Positions 1 through 9,236 of a stretch of DNA of 64,000 bases are shown here, one piece after another. Numbering within the stretch: position 1 is the stretch's first letter; each line of letters begins with the position of its first letter. The DNA is taken from assembly GCF_017873675.1 (NCBI RefSeq), contig NZ_JAGGKK010000013.1, positions 1-64,000 on the forward strand, in the 5' to 3' direction. Position numbers and translations under genes: made by a program. Under the pieces are notes generated by a model, which was not told the origin of the DNA, ran no database searches, and saw only the letters and a list, made by a program, of their open reading frames with translations. The stretch is from Virgibacillus litoralis. Lineage in GTDB: Bacteria > Bacillota > Bacilli > Bacillales > Amphibacillaceae.

Positions 1-127
1 AACTGGAAAAATTTTACACACCCCATAAAATTAGAAAATCCTCTTAAATATCCACAACCTACTTATCACTTGTTAATTTATTTGCAAGGCTAGTGAACGA
101 GGATCCGCAACACGTTTATTTATGCAT

Positions 128-1498
128 TTATTTCATAATTTTTTTCACCAGTGAATGCGCAATCTTGCTACCTGGGTATCGTAACGGCATATCAAACTTA
201 GTAGTTTGTTTTAGTATACTTTTCTTGTGTGAAAATGTGTCAAAGCCGTACTTGCCATGATAAGTACCCATTCCACTATTTCCAACACCACCAAAAGGAA
301 GGTGTGGATTAGCCAGATGATAAAGTGTATCGTTAATACATCCGCCGCCAAAGGATACATTTTTTAGTATATTTTGCTGAGATTTTTCTTTTTCTCCAAA
401 ATAATAGAGTGCTAGTGGTTTATCTATCTGCTTTAGTTCTGTAATGACATCATCAAGTTCGCTAAATGTTAGCATCGGCAAAAGCGGACCAAATATTTCT
501 TCCTGCATAATCGAATGATCCCAGGTGATATTATCTAAAATAGTTGGCTCAATGGATAGCTTCTCTTCATATACACTACCACCATACACAGTTTCACCAT
601 CAGCTAGGAATGCCTGCAATCTATTAAAATGTTCTTTGTGAACAATTCGAGTATAGTCATCGTTTTGAAGTGGTTTCTTACTGTAAAATGTTTTTATATG
701 TTTTTTCATCGCTTTTAACAGTTTTGGTTTAACTTTTTCATGAATATACAGATAATCTGGTGCGACACAGGTTTGACCTGCATTCGTAAATTTCCCCCAT
801 ACAATCCGTTTTGCTGCAAGGTCAATGTTTGCATCTTTATCTATGATAGCAGGGCTCTTTCCACCCAATTCCAATGTTACCGGGGTTAAATGCTTACTTG
901 CTTGTTGCATAACAATTTTACCAACAGCTGAACTACCAGTGAAAAAGATGTAATCGAATTGTTGTTCCAATAATTGCTGACTGGTTTCTTTTGCACCTTC
1001 AACAACAGTAAAAAAGGAGCAATCAAATGTTTCATCGATCATTTCGGCAAGCAATGAAGATGTGGATTGCGTAAATTCTGATGGTTTTAACACAACAGTG
1101 TTACCTGCTGCAATCGCGCCTATGGCTGGACCAATTGCTAACTGAAGTGGATAATTCCATGGTGCGATAACCAATGTAACTCCATAAGGTTCTTTGTAAA
1201 TATAATTACTTGTCCCTTTGTGGGTAATTGGTGCATCAACCTTTTCAGGTTCCATCCAGTTTTTAAGTTGCTTAACTGCGAAATCAATTTCCGCGTAGAG
1301 GAATCCAAGTTCGGTGGTTAATGTTTCATGTTCGGATTTGTTCAAGTCATCCTTCAGCACTCGATAAATTTCCTGTTCATAATTTTTCAGCATACGCTTT
1401 AAAGCTTTGAGCTGATTTTTACGGAAAGAATAGTCCAATGTCTTCCCATTATGAAAAAAATCCCGCTGCCTGTTAACTAGTTTTTCAATTTGTTCCAT
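128..1498 (-). CDS. Aldehyde dehydrogenase family protein
   Basis: NAD(P)-dependent oxidation of an aldehyde to the acid; substrate not predictable. The 456-residue protein has the short class-3 (fatty-aldehyde/YwdH-like) length. Visible motifs are the cofactor-binding stretch APWNYP then KPSE, FFTGS, the ELGGKSP region that carries the general-base glutamate, and the nucleophile in GQTCVAPDY. The C-terminus has the usual PFGGVGNSG loop. I chose the ATG at 1498 rather than the GTG three codons upstream, because GGGAG lies 8 bases before it. It is the last gene of a minus-strand run and begins 14 bases after the rnz stop. No terminator is clear in the 127 bases downstream. Confidence 0.93.
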   Translation of the reverse strand: MEQIEKLVNRQRDFFHNGKTLDYSFRKNQLKALKRMLKNYEQEIYRVLKDDLNKSEHETLTTELGFLYAEIDFAVKQLKNWMEPEKVDAPITHKGTSNYIYKEPYGVTLVIAPWNYPLQLAIGPAIGAIAAGNTVVLKPSEFTQSTSSLLAEMIDETFDCSFFTVVEGAKETSQQLLEQQFDYIFFTGSSAVGKIVMQQASKHLTPVTLELGGKSPAIIDKDANIDLAAKRIVWGKFTNAGQTCVAPDYLYIHEKVKPKLLKAMKKHIKTFYSKKPLQNDDYTRIVHKEHFNRLQAFLADGETVYGGSVYEEKLSIEPTILDNITWDHSIMQEEIFGPLLPMLTFSELDDVITELKQIDKPLALYYFGEKEKSQQNILKNVSFGGGCINDTLYHLANPHLPFGGVGNSGMGTYHGKYGFDTFSHKKSILKQTTKFDMPLRYPGSKIAHSLVKKIMK

Positions 1499-1512
1499 GT
1501 AAAGCACTCCCT

Positions 1513-2436
1513 TTATCTAGAGTTTACTGTAACTTTATGAAAGTCAGAGGCAAGTTCTGTGTTCGGAAAAATCTCTTGTGCCTGTTTTGCCAGGTCTTCA
1601 AAATCATCTTTTTGATAGCGTGAGGATACATGAGTTAATACGAGCTTTTTGACATGAGCCTCTTTTGCAAGGAAGGCAGCTTGTTTAGTCGTCGTGTGAA
1701 AATATTGCTGTGCTAAGTCAGCTTTTGAATCGTCGAATGTTGCCTCATGTACAAGTACATCCGACCCTTCTGCAAATGTTTTAAATTGATGTGTTGACCG
1801 TGTATCACCAAAAATGGTTATAACACGTCCTTTTTTGTCGGGGCCAAGAAAATTAGGGCGATGAATAACCTGTCCTTCTTGCGTTTTTACCACATCATTC
1901 TCTTTTATTTGTTGATAAATAGGACCTGGTTCAATACCTAACTCTTTTAACTTGTCTACCAACAGTTCGCCCGGTTTATCTTTTTCTTCAATGCGAAATC
2001 CATAACTTGGTATCCCGTGGTCCAGTTCTTTAGAGGAGACTATAACTTGTTCATTTTCAAAGACTATGCCCTCTATTATTTCAACAATGGAAAGCGGATA
2101 GGTCAAATGTGTTCCGCTTACCTTAAGACATGTCTCAACATATTCTTTAATTCCCTGTGGTCCATATATGGTCAGCAAATCGTCTCCACCCTGAAAGGAC
2201 CTGCTGCTTAACAGTCCTGGGAGGCCATAAATATGGTCTCCATGCATATGTGTGATGAAAATTTTATTGATTTTGCGCGGTTTGATCGATGTTCGCAGTA
2301 TTTGGTGCTGTGTCGCTTCTCCGCAATCAAACAGCCATATGCTATTTTGCTCCTGTAATAATGTTAAAGCCATCGATGATACGTTTCGGTTCTTTGACGG
2401 AACACCTGAACCAGTACCAAGAAATATTAACTCCAT
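1513..2436 (-). CDS. rnz: Ribonuclease Z (tRNA 3' endonuclease)
   Basis: Zinc-dependent endonuclease that trims the 3' trailer from tRNA precursors lacking an encoded CCA. The 307-residue protein opens with [15 protein letters not shown], typical of RNase Z, and carries the metallo-beta-lactamase signature [15 protein letters not shown]. Further histidines lie in LDHG, the GDTRST segment (aspartate), HEATF and LTHVSSRY. The length matches the family. The start at 2436 has GAGGATGG upstream; an earlier in-frame start would overlap namA. It is one base from the namA stop, so the two are probably cotranscribed, as in B. subtilis where yqjK and yqjM are close neighbours. Confidence 0.96.
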   Translation of the reverse strand: MELIFLGTGSGVPSKNRNVSSMALTLLQEQNSIWLFDCGEATQHQILRTSIKPRKINKIFITHMHGDHIYGLPGLLSSRSFQGGDDLLTIYGPQGIKEYVETCLKVSGTHLTYPLSIVEIIEGIVFENEQVIVSSKELDHGIPSYGFRIEEKDKPGELLVDKLKELGIEPGPIYQQIKENDVVKTQEGQVIHRPNFLGPDKKGRVITIFGDTRSTHQFKTFAEGSDVLVHEATFDDSKADLAQQYFHTTTKQAAFLAKEAHVKKLVLTHVSSRYQKDDFEDLAKQAQEIFPNTELASDFHKVTVNSR

Positions 2437-2437
2437 G

Positions 2438-3454
2438 TTAATTCCATCCTCGTTCATATTGTTTTATTGGTTCAAGTGAGTGACCTAATTCATCAGCAGC
2501 TGTTTTTGCCCAATATGGATTTCGTAATAAAGCACGGGCCACAAATATAAGATCAGCGCGATCGTTCTGGACTATTTCTTCAGCTTGAATACCACTTGTA
2601 ATTAATCCGACTGCTCCTGTAGCTACAGATGCTTCCCGTCTAATCGTTTCACACCGCTTGATCTGATAACCTGGATAAGGTGAAATGGATGCTGGAACCA
2701 CTCCACCGGAACTGCAATCAATTAAATCTATACCTTGTTGTTTCATTTGTTTAGAGAAGTACAGAATGTTTTCCAGTGTGTTTCCTTGCTCGTTATATTC
2801 GTCAGTAGATATTCGAACAAATAAAGGTCCGTTCCAGATGGATTTGATTCTATCGATAATTCGAGACAAGAAGCGATAACAATTCTCAGGATTACCACCA
2901 TATTCGTCCTCACGCTTGTTTGTTAATGGAGAAAGGAACTGATTAATTAAATAGCCGTGCGCTGCGTGAATTTCTATGATGTCAAAGTCTGCTTCCTTCG
3001 CTCGTTTTGCTCCATCCTTAAAAGCATCAATTGCCTCTTCAATGTCTTCAGTAGTCATTTCAGTTGGTGTTTTGGATGACTCATTAAATGCTAGTGCAGT
3101 GGGAGCATATATTGCAGAATCAAGTCTTGCTTTTCTCCCGGCATGTGCCAGTTGAACACCAGTAGCTGATCCATAGCTATGAATTTGCTCGTTTAACCTT
3201 TTTAACCCTTCAATATGATCGTCATGCCAGATACCTAAATCCTCATGTGAAATACGACCCTCTGGCTGAACAGCAGCCGCTTCCGTTAAAATTAAACCAA
3301 CTTGGCCGACGGCACGTGATATATAATGTGTTTCATGGAATGGAGTTATCTTTCCATCTTGCTCCATGCACGAATACATACACATAGAAGACATGGTAAT
3401 ACGGTTTTTTAATTTAATTCCTTTAAAGTCAATCGGTGAAAATAGTTTGGTCAT
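2438..3454 (-). CDS. namA: NADPH dehydrogenase NamA (old yellow enzyme, YqjM type)
   Basis: FMN-dependent ene-reductase that uses NADPH to reduce activated alkenes such as enones; likely role in xenobiotic or oxidative stress. At 338 residues it matches YqjM. The class-specific Cys and Tyr of the MCMYS motif are at residues 25 and 27, and HAAHGYLI holds the substrate-binding His pair and Tyr. DEYGG lies at the predicted place, and the C-terminal ERGW carries the arginine finger that reaches into the partner subunit in YqjM. AGGAGG precedes the ATG. It is 21 bases after the phosphodiesterase gene and one base before rnz. Confidence 0.96.
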   Translation of the reverse strand: MTKLFSPIDFKGIKLKNRITMSSMCMYSCMEQDGKITPFHETHYISRAVGQVGLILTEAAAVQPEGRISHEDLGIWHDDHIEGLKRLNEQIHSYGSATGVQLAHAGRKARLDSAIYAPTALAFNESSKTPTEMTTEDIEEAIDAFKDGAKRAKEADFDIIEIHAAHGYLINQFLSPLTNKREDEYGGNPENCYRFLSRIIDRIKSIWNGPLFVRISTDEYNEQGNTLENILYFSKQMKQQGIDLIDCSSGGVVPASISPYPGYQIKRCETIRREASVATGAVGLITSGIQAEEIVQNDRADLIFVARALLRNPYWAKTAADELGHSLEPIKQYERGWN

Positions 3455-3475
3455 TTTAAAATTCCTCCTAGTATA

Positions 3476-4219
3476 TTACGTTGGCTTGTGTTTAAATAGT
3501 TCCTGATACTGTAGTGCTTTGTGTGGAACATCGGTAAAAATGCCATCACAGGACATTTTGAAGCAGCGTGCCATATGTGCTGGTTTATTAATCGTATAGA
3601 CTCGAACAGCCATTTTTTCCTGATGACATTTATCAATAAATAGCTGATTTAATAACCGATATTTAATATGTATTGCATTTGCACCTAACTCTTTAGTGTA
3701 CGACACAAGATTTTTACTTCGCTTTGATGTTAACAAAGCTACACCAATGTTACCATTAAAGGGTTTCAACCGTTCTACACTGTTCCGATTAAATGTTGAT
3801 AATGTGGTACGATTCAGTAACTGGTAGTGTGATACCATCTCATACACGATATTCTCAAGATTCTTATAATCTATTTTATTATTTTTCAACTCAATATTTA
3901 AACATAACGCCTTATCCTTAATCCAAATAAGAAATTCTTCCAAAGAAATTATTGCAGAGCCAGCATATTTTACTGAGAACCAGGAACCCGCATCAAGCTG
4001 TTTTAATTGGTCAAAGGTATAATCTTTTATGTATCCGGTACTATTGGTTGTTCGTTTAACATGTTCATCATGGATTAATACTGGTATATCATCTTTTGTC
4101 AGATGTACGTCTGTTTCGATTCCTTCAGCACCTTGTTCATAGGCGAGTTTAAAGGCAGCCATTGTATTTTCAGGTGCTAAAGCACTGGCACCTCGATGTG
4201 CTATAATTTTAGTTATCAA
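3476..4219 (-). CDS. Glycerophosphodiester phosphodiesterase
   Basis: Hydrolyses glycerophosphodiesters, from lipid turnover or teichoic acids, to glycerol 3-phosphate and an alcohol. The family signature is at the N-terminus: IAHRGASALAPENTMAAF, with the catalytic His and Arg, followed by EGIETDVHLTKDDIPVLIHD, which holds the metal-binding Glu, Asp and second His. There is no signal peptide, so it should be cytoplasmic. The TTG at 4219 is favoured as start because AGAGGTGA lies about 5 bases upstream; the GTG at 4228 lies inside that ribosome binding site. It is the first gene of the minus-strand run and diverges from the M20 peptidase across about 67 bases. Confidence 0.9.
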   Translation of the reverse strand: MITKIIAHRGASALAPENTMAAFKLAYEQGAEGIETDVHLTKDDIPVLIHDEHVKRTTNSTGYIKDYTFDQLKQLDAGSWFSVKYAGSAIISLEEFLIWIKDKALCLNIELKNNKIDYKNLENIVYEMVSHYQLLNRTTLSTFNRNSVERLKPFNGNIGVALLTSKRSKNLVSYTKELGANAIHIKYRLLNQLFIDKCHQEKMAVRVYTINKPAHMARCFKMSCDGIFTDVPHKALQYQELFKHKPT

Positions 4220-4286
4220 TTGTTTCACCTCTTGTTAAATTCTGTTTTATTTTTTGCAATAAGTCAATTTATTTAGGAGGAGTTAT

Positions 4287-5915
4287 ATGAAAATCTGGCA
4301 GACTAAGGAACAATTAACTGATTTGTTATGTTCACTTGTCAATCATCAAAGTGTTACAGGGAGTAATGCTGAAATTGCTGTTGCAGAATATTTACAGCAT
4401 TTATTGTCACAAAAAAAGTACTTTCAAGATAACCCGAATCATTTAAAATTACATCCATTAGATGATGGAAGACGCCTGTTAACGGCATTGGTAAAAGGTA
4501 ATAATACTTCTGAAACAGTTATTTTGTTGAGCCATTTTGATGTAGTTGGTGTGGAGGATTATGGTTCATTACAAAACCTTGCATTTCACCCCAGAGAACT
4601 GACGAGAGAAATGAAGCATCTAAAAGAGGATTTGCCTGAAGCAGTGCAAAACGATTTCTCATCTGGAGACTGGCTATTTGGACGCGGCTCGATGGATATG
4701 AAAGCTGGACTCTCTTTGCATTTCTCCATGCTTGAAAAGGCAATAGATGGTGAGTTTGATGGCAATATATTATTGTTGAGCGTTCCTGATGAAGAGGTGA
4801 ATTCACAAGGAATGTTAACCGCTTTGCCAGTTTTAAACCAATTAAAAGACGAAGAAAATCTAACATACAATGCTTGCCTGAATGGGGAACCCATGTTTAG
4901 TAAATATCCAGGGGATCCTGCATATTATGTCTATACTGGTTCGATTGGAAAGGTTTTGCCCGGATTTTACTGTTATGGAAAAGAATCCCACGTTGGTGAA
5001 CCATTTGCAGGTCTGAATCCAAATTTAATGACAAGTTTTCTCTCGCAGCAGCTCGAATTAAATGAATCTTTTATTGAAAAAATAGAAGATGAGGTCACAC
5101 CACCGCCTGTAAGCTTAATGCAACGTGACCTAAAGGAAAATTATTCTGTGCAGACACCTCATGCCGCAATCTCTATGTATAACGTATTGTATTTGAAGCA
5201 AACGTTTAAGGAATTAAATGAAAAACTACTAACTGGTGCACAAACAGCTGCACGTGAAATTGAAGATTATGTTCATCAGAAAGCATATAAATTTGCCAGT
5301 ATTGCCGATGACTTTTCAATGCCAGCATGGAATGTGAATGTGATGATGTATGAAGATTTGTATGCGGAGGCACTAAAACGCTATGGTGAGGAAGAAATTA
5401 TTAGAATTCAAAATTTACTTGTAAGCCAGAGGGACAAAGGTGATCGTGACTTCTCCACGCTTTTGGTACAGGAATTGGCTGCAATGTGCAAGGACTTAGC
5501 ACCTATGATTATATTATTTTACAGTCCGCCGTTCTATCCAGCAGTTTCTTCTTATAATGATCCTTATATAAAAGATGTGATGAATCACGTAAAAGAATAT
5601 ACGAATAAGAATTATCACATGGATTTAACTGTATCGGAGTTTTTTACTGGGCTTTCAGATTTAAGTTATCTTGGTCCTGTTTCATCCAGAAGTAAACTAA
5701 ATCAATTAACTACCAATATGCCTCTGCAAAATAATGGGTTTGTTTTCCCGGAGGATATCATGGAGCAACTTACGATGCCTATATTGAATATTGGTCCTTT
5801 AGGAAAAGATCCCCATCAGTGGACGGAACGATTGGAATTAACTTATAGCTTTGAGTACTTGCCGTCCATATTAACAGAGGCGATTCATCACTTATTTGAA
5901 AAAAACAGGAATTAA
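4287..5915 (+). CDS. M20 family peptidase, RocB/YqjN type
   Basis: Predicted zinc-dependent amidohydrolase or peptidase; the substrate is unknown, although B. subtilis RocB takes part in arginine use. The 542-residue length is typical of this long M20 subgroup. LLSHFDVVG carries the first metal ligand, GRGSMDMKAGL the bridging aspartate region, and PDEEVNSQG the catalytic and metal-binding glutamates. There is no signal peptide. AGGAGG precedes the ATG. The counterpart of B. subtilis yqjN sits in the same neighbourhood (namA, then a metallo-hydrolase and a dehydrogenase). The stop is 77 bases before the next gene, with a separate promoter in between. Confidence 0.88.
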   Translation: MKIWQTKEQLTDLLCSLVNHQSVTGSNAEIAVAEYLQHLLSQKKYFQDNPNHLKLHPLDDGRRLLTALVKGNNTSETVILLSHFDVVGVEDYGSLQNLAFHPRELTREMKHLKEDLPEAVQNDFSSGDWLFGRGSMDMKAGLSLHFSMLEKAIDGEFDGNILLLSVPDEEVNSQGMLTALPVLNQLKDEENLTYNACLNGEPMFSKYPGDPAYYVYTGSIGKVLPGFYCYGKESHVGEPFAGLNPNLMTSFLSQQLELNESFIEKIEDEVTPPPVSLMQRDLKENYSVQTPHAAISMYNVLYLKQTFKELNEKLLTGAQTAAREIEDYVHQKAYKFASIADDFSMPAWNVNVMMYEDLYAEALKRYGEEEIIRIQNLLVSQRDKGDRDFSTLLVQELAAMCKDLAPMIILFYSPPFYPAVSSYNDPYIKDVMNHVKEYTNKNYHMDLTVSEFFTGLSDLSYLGPVSSRSKLNQLTTNMPLQNNGFVFPEDIMEQLTMPILNIGPLGKDPHQWTERLELTYSFEYLPSILTEAIHHLFEKNRN

Positions 5916-5919
5916 TAGT

Positions 5920-5973
5920 GTGACTTTATCCTCTAAAAAGGATACAATAGGATAATAACTGAATGGTCATTCA
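5920..5973 (+). promoter_or_regulatory. Promoter with palindromic operator-like site before the MBL-fold gene
   Basis: GTGACT at 5920-5925 and TACAAT at 5943-5948 are separated by 17 bases and resemble a sigma-A promoter. Just downstream, TGAATGGTCATTCA at 5960-5973 is a palindrome apart from its two central bases. Its half-site TGAATG is the one used by TetR-family regulators such as B. subtilis FadR, but the halves are closer together here than in that consensus. Placement over the start of transcription suits a repressor site. The regulator is unknown. Confidence 0.4.
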
Positions 5974-5992
5974 TTTTGGAGGATTTTAATTT

Positions 5993-6955
5993 ATGAAAGT
6001 ATTAGATAAAACAATCAGTCAATTAACAATACCGACACCTTTTGCAGTAGGTGACACACATGTATACCTTCTAAAAGGGGAGACCCTTTCGCTTGTTGAT
6101 GCAGGTGTTAAAACAAAAGAAGCCTGGGATGCATTAAAAATGCAGTTAAAAGAGCTGGGATATGCACCTGGAGATATCGAACAAATTATTCTAACACATC
6201 ATCATCCGGATCATATTGGATTAATTGAACAATTTCCCCGAGCTGAAAATATTGTAGCACATAAAAATGTAAATCCATGGTTAACAAGGGATGAAGCTTT
6301 CTTTTCATATTATGAAGAATTTTTCAAGGACCTTTTTAACAAATGTGGAGTACCATCGAAATATAGTGCTGTTTTAAATAAGTTACGTGCACCGTTGAAC
6401 TATGCTGGCCTGGGACAAGTAACCAAGGTAATTGACGAAGGAGATATTTTACCTTGTCATGAGGATTGGCAGGTCATTGATACAAAGGGCCATGCCCAAA
6501 GTCATTTATCATTTTTTAGGGACAGCGATGGAGCGTTTATTGGTGGTGATCATCTTTTACATCATATTACACCAAATCCGCTTCTTGAACCACCACAACA
6601 GGTTACGCAAGATCGACCTCGGCCAATGCTTCAGTATCGAACAAACCTAAATAAATGTCTGTCACTGGGGGTTAAAACGGTATTCCCTGGACATGGAGAT
6701 GTTTTTTCGGATATTGATGCGTTATTACCTGTTCAAATGGAAAAACAGGAGAAACGTGCAAATAATGTCTATAAGCTTTTAGTAGAAAAGACGCAAACGC
6801 CATTTGAACTTTGCAAGCAGATTTTTCCGAAACAATATGAAAAACAATTGGATTTGACAATCTCAGAAACGATTGGTCAGCTAGATTATCTGGAAGACAA
6901 AGGCGTTGTTGGAAAAACGTTAAAAGATGGTGTCTATTACTATCATGCAGAATAA
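5993..6955 (+). CDS. MBL-fold metallo-hydrolase (YqjP-like)
   Basis: Metallo-beta-lactamase-fold hydrolase, possibly acting on thioesters or glutathione-like adducts; the reaction is not known. At 320 residues it has an N-terminal hydrolase domain with the binuclear motif THHHPDHIGL at about residues 66-75, a later GHAQSHLSF, GGDHL and FPGHGDVF, and a C-terminal winged-helix-like tail common in this subgroup. GGAGG is placed well before the ATG. It overlaps the next gene by 11 bases, so the two are translationally coupled. B. subtilis yqjP-yqjQ has the same pairing. Confidence 0.9.
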   Translation: MKVLDKTISQLTIPTPFAVGDTHVYLLKGETLSLVDAGVKTKEAWDALKMQLKELGYAPGDIEQIILTHHHPDHIGLIEQFPRAENIVAHKNVNPWLTRDEAFFSYYEEFFKDLFNKCGVPSKYSAVLNKLRAPLNYAGLGQVTKVIDEGDILPCHEDWQVIDTKGHAQSHLSFFRDSDGAFIGGDHLLHHITPNPLLEPPQQVTQDRPRPMLQYRTNLNKCLSLGVKTVFPGHGDVFSDIDALLPVQMEKQEKRANNVYKLLVEKTQTPFELCKQIFPKQYEKQLDLTISETIGQLDYLEDKGVVGKTLKDGVYYYHAE

Positions 6956-7739
6956 AGTTACAAATAAAAAAATTATCGTCACAGGTGCATCAAGTGGCAT
7001 CGGAGAACGAATATGCTGGCATATTGCTAAGCATGGTGGCACTCCCATCATGCTTGCTCGCTCGATTGAGAAGTTGCAAAATCAGCAAAAGCTGATTAAC
7101 CAGACTTTTGATATATCCAGTGATGTGTACCAAGTAGATTTGCTCAATGCAGATGAATTGGAAAAAGTAATCAGACAGGTTTTATCAGAACACACACAAA
7201 TACATGGATTAATTAATAACGCTGGAGCAGGTGTCTTTGACTATGTCAGGGATATACAGTGGTTGGATGTGGAGCGCATGTTTCAATTGAATGTGTTTGC
7301 GTTAATGCGTGGAACTAAGCTTCTTTTGCCACATTTTTCACAGAATCAGGAAGGGCATTTTGTAAATATAGCGTCACAGGCTGGAAAGATTGCCACGCCA
7401 AAATCTGCTATATATGCATCAACCAAACATGCGGTACTTGGGTTTACTAATGCGCTTCGTCTGGAAATCTCCAGTAAAAATATCCATGTTACTGCAGTTA
7501 ATCTTGGGCCTGTTCGAACGAACTTCTTCACAACAGCAGACCCAAGCGGGAACTACCAAAAGAGTGTTGAACGTTATATGCTTGACCCGGATAAAGTTGC
7601 CGGCAATATTGTGAAGTATCTATTTACGAAAAAACGGGAAATAAATCTACCCTGGTGGATGGAGATGGGAAGTAAATTTTATCAGCTATTTCCACGGGCA
7701 CTGGAAAAGAGTTTGAGAAAACAATTTAATCAAAAATAG
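6945..7739 (+). CDS. Short-chain dehydrogenase/reductase (YqjQ-like)
   Basis: NAD(P)-dependent oxidoreductase of the classical SDR family, substrate unknown. It shows the Rossmann glycine motif TGASSGIGERI, NNAGAG, the catalytic serine in IASQAGK, and the YxxxK pair in YASTKHA. The C-terminus contains a hydrophobic, arginine-rich stretch that may sit against the membrane. I use the ATG at 6945, which lies inside the end of the upstream gene; an in-frame ATG at 6927 is possible. The coupled MBL-fold hydrolase suggests that the two act on one small-molecule pathway. A dispersed repeat follows within 17 bases of the stop. Confidence 0.9.
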   Translation: MQNKVTNKKIIVTGASSGIGERICWHIAKHGGTPIMLARSIEKLQNQQKLINQTFDISSDVYQVDLLNADELEKVIRQVLSEHTQIHGLINNAGAGVFDYVRDIQWLDVERMFQLNVFALMRGTKLLLPHFSQNQEGHFVNIASQAGKIATPKSAIYASTKHAVLGFTNALRLEISSKNIHVTAVNLGPVRTNFFTTADPSGNYQKSVERYMLDPDKVAGNIVKYLFTKKREINLPWWMEMGSKFYQLFPRALEKSLRKQFNQK

Positions 7740-7755
7740 AAGTGACTTTTTGTTC

Positions 7756-7842
7756 GCAGTTAAGAAAGTGTAAATCCTATCTTACTGCTTAAGTGCAACT
7801 TTGGCTTATCTATTAAAGCTTGGCGATAAGCCAAGTTTTCTA
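7756..7842 (+). repeat. AT-rich dispersed element, copy R1 (short form)
   Basis: Starts with GCAGTTAAGAAAG and pairs with a following TCTTACTGC to make the head hairpin. It continues with TTAAGTGCAACT and ends with the tail hairpin that closes in GCCAAGTTTTCTA. It fills the gap between the convergent dehydrogenase and polymerase genes, ending 6 bases before the polymerase stop. The tail stem followed by T residues could terminate plus-strand transcription. Confidence 0.75.
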
Positions 7843-7847
7843 AACTA

Positions 7848-9098
7848 TTATGCTTGGTGCCCGCCAATTTTCTTACTTCTCCCAATGGTAATTCCAGCGT
7901 CAGTATAGCTGGTTGCTCGCAGTATTGCGGTCGATCCGTATTTATCACGGATTGAATCCATTACATAGCCAATATCCTTTTTCTTAGGCTTGTCATCAAA
8001 TAAATCGAGTTGGGTTTCAGCATCATCATAAAGCTTATCCAGGGTCACATATACATGCCTAATGTCACTGTGTCCATCATAAAATTCATTATATAACTGC
8101 ATGCAGATATCATAAATGTCCATTGTATTATTTGTCGGAAGCGTAACAGATCTTGAACGGCTAAAGCCACCACCTGTTACTTTGGAATAGGAAACGCCAA
8201 GGTGAATGGTTCTCCCGGCTTTACCCGCAGTTCTTGCTCTGCGGCACACCTCTTCGCAAAGGTCGAGAATACAAATCGCAACTTCTTCTCCGGAGTAATC
8301 ACGTAATAAAGAGATCCCATGACCAAATCCTTTTTGTTCGGTTTTTGTAAAATTTCCAAAAACAGGGCTCAAATCAACACCCCAGGCATGCCAATAAAGC
8401 TGTTCTCCCATTATTCCAAAACGCTTCTTCAGATACTTTAACTCAGCGTTGGCAAGCTGCCCAAGATTGACAATCCCCATCCTATTAAGGTTCCGCTTCA
8501 TTCTGCTGCCAATGCCCCATATCTTTTCTATAGGAAAAGGCCATAGTTTTTCTGTTACATCCTCATATTTACATTCAGCAATCCCAACTTGTTTAGCATG
8601 TAAATCCATAACTACCTTTGCCAGAAATTTATTATCACCTATACCAATTGAACAAGTGATACCGAAATTCTCCAGGATATCCTGTTTTATTAACCGTGCT
8701 ACTTGCCACCGATCTCCAAATAGCTTTTCAAGCCCATTGACAGTAACCCAGACTTCATCAACAGAGTATTGATGGATAGCTTCTTTAGGCACATATTGAT
8801 TAATAAGTTTAGTGATCTCCATGGAAACTTGAAGATAATCAGCCATATGTGCGGGAACGATGACAATTTTTGGATCTTTAGGCAGTTCAAAAAATCGGCT
8901 GACATTGCTGATACCGTGCTTTTTCTTTAATGCCGGGGAAGCAGCTAAGACAATACTGCCCGGTCTATTTGGGTCCCCAACTACAGCAAGTTGAACCGTC
9001 ATTGGATCCAGCCCTAATTTTATGGCTTCAACACTTGCATAAAATGAGCGCATATCGATGCACAGAACATCGTTTCGCGGGTAATTGGAATAATCCAT
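7848..9098 (-). CDS. Y-family DNA polymerase, YqjW/UvrX type
   Basis: Error-prone translesion polymerase of the DinB/UmuC group. The 416-residue protein starts its palm domain with VLCIDMRSFYASVEA, where the first Asp and the steric-gate region are visible. The second acidic cluster is in HQYSVDEVWV, and GIGDNKFLAKV and WGIGSRM (helix-hairpin-helix) follow. The C-terminal little-finger domain ends with a QLDLF motif, which matches a beta-clamp-binding peptide. GAGGTGA precedes the ATG. A perfect LexA-type box lies 23 bases upstream of the start, so SOS induction is expected, as for B. subtilis yqjW. It converges with the dehydrogenase gene. Confidence 0.94.
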   Translation of the reverse strand: MDYSNYPRNDVLCIDMRSFYASVEAIKLGLDPMTVQLAVVGDPNRPGSIVLAASPALKKKHGISNVSRFFELPKDPKIVIVPAHMADYLQVSMEITKLINQYVPKEAIHQYSVDEVWVTVNGLEKLFGDRWQVARLIKQDILENFGITCSIGIGDNKFLAKVVMDLHAKQVGIAECKYEDVTEKLWPFPIEKIWGIGSRMKRNLNRMGIVNLGQLANAELKYLKKRFGIMGEQLYWHAWGVDLSPVFGNFTKTEQKGFGHGISLLRDYSGEEVAICILDLCEEVCRRARTAGKAGRTIHLGVSYSKVTGGGFSRSRSVTLPTNNTMDIYDICMQLYNEFYDGHSDIRHVYVTLDKLYDDAETQLDLFDDKPKKKDIGYVMDSIRDKYGSTAILRATSYTDAGITIGRSKKIGGHQA

Positions 9099-9118
9099 CG
9101 TATTTTCACCTCAATAAT

Positions 9119-9134
9119 AAGAACGTTTGTTCTC
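9119..9134 (-). promoter_or_regulatory. LexA (SOS) operator upstream of the Y-family polymerase
   Basis: The core at 9121-9132 reads GAACAAACGTTC on the minus strand. It fits the Gram-positive SOS consensus GAACRNRYGTTC at every position. It lies 23 bases upstream of the polymerase ATG, where it would block transcription. The match is read directly; LexA control is inferred from the consensus and from the B. subtilis homologue. Confidence 0.82.
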
Positions 9135-9236
9135 ATTATATGCCACATGTTCTAATATTATCAATGGGAATTTATTCTTCCGTGCTTATTTCTAAGCTCT
9201 TTTCATAATGATTGTTATTAATTGACCATCACAGTT

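Noticed and set aside
1-127. Possible gene end or terminator at the left edge
   Set aside because: The stretch is AT-rich without a clear hairpin plus T-run or conserved peptide.
8449-9208. Plus-strand frames opposite the Y-family polymerase
   Set aside because: Antisense to conserved catalytic motifs; no start signals.
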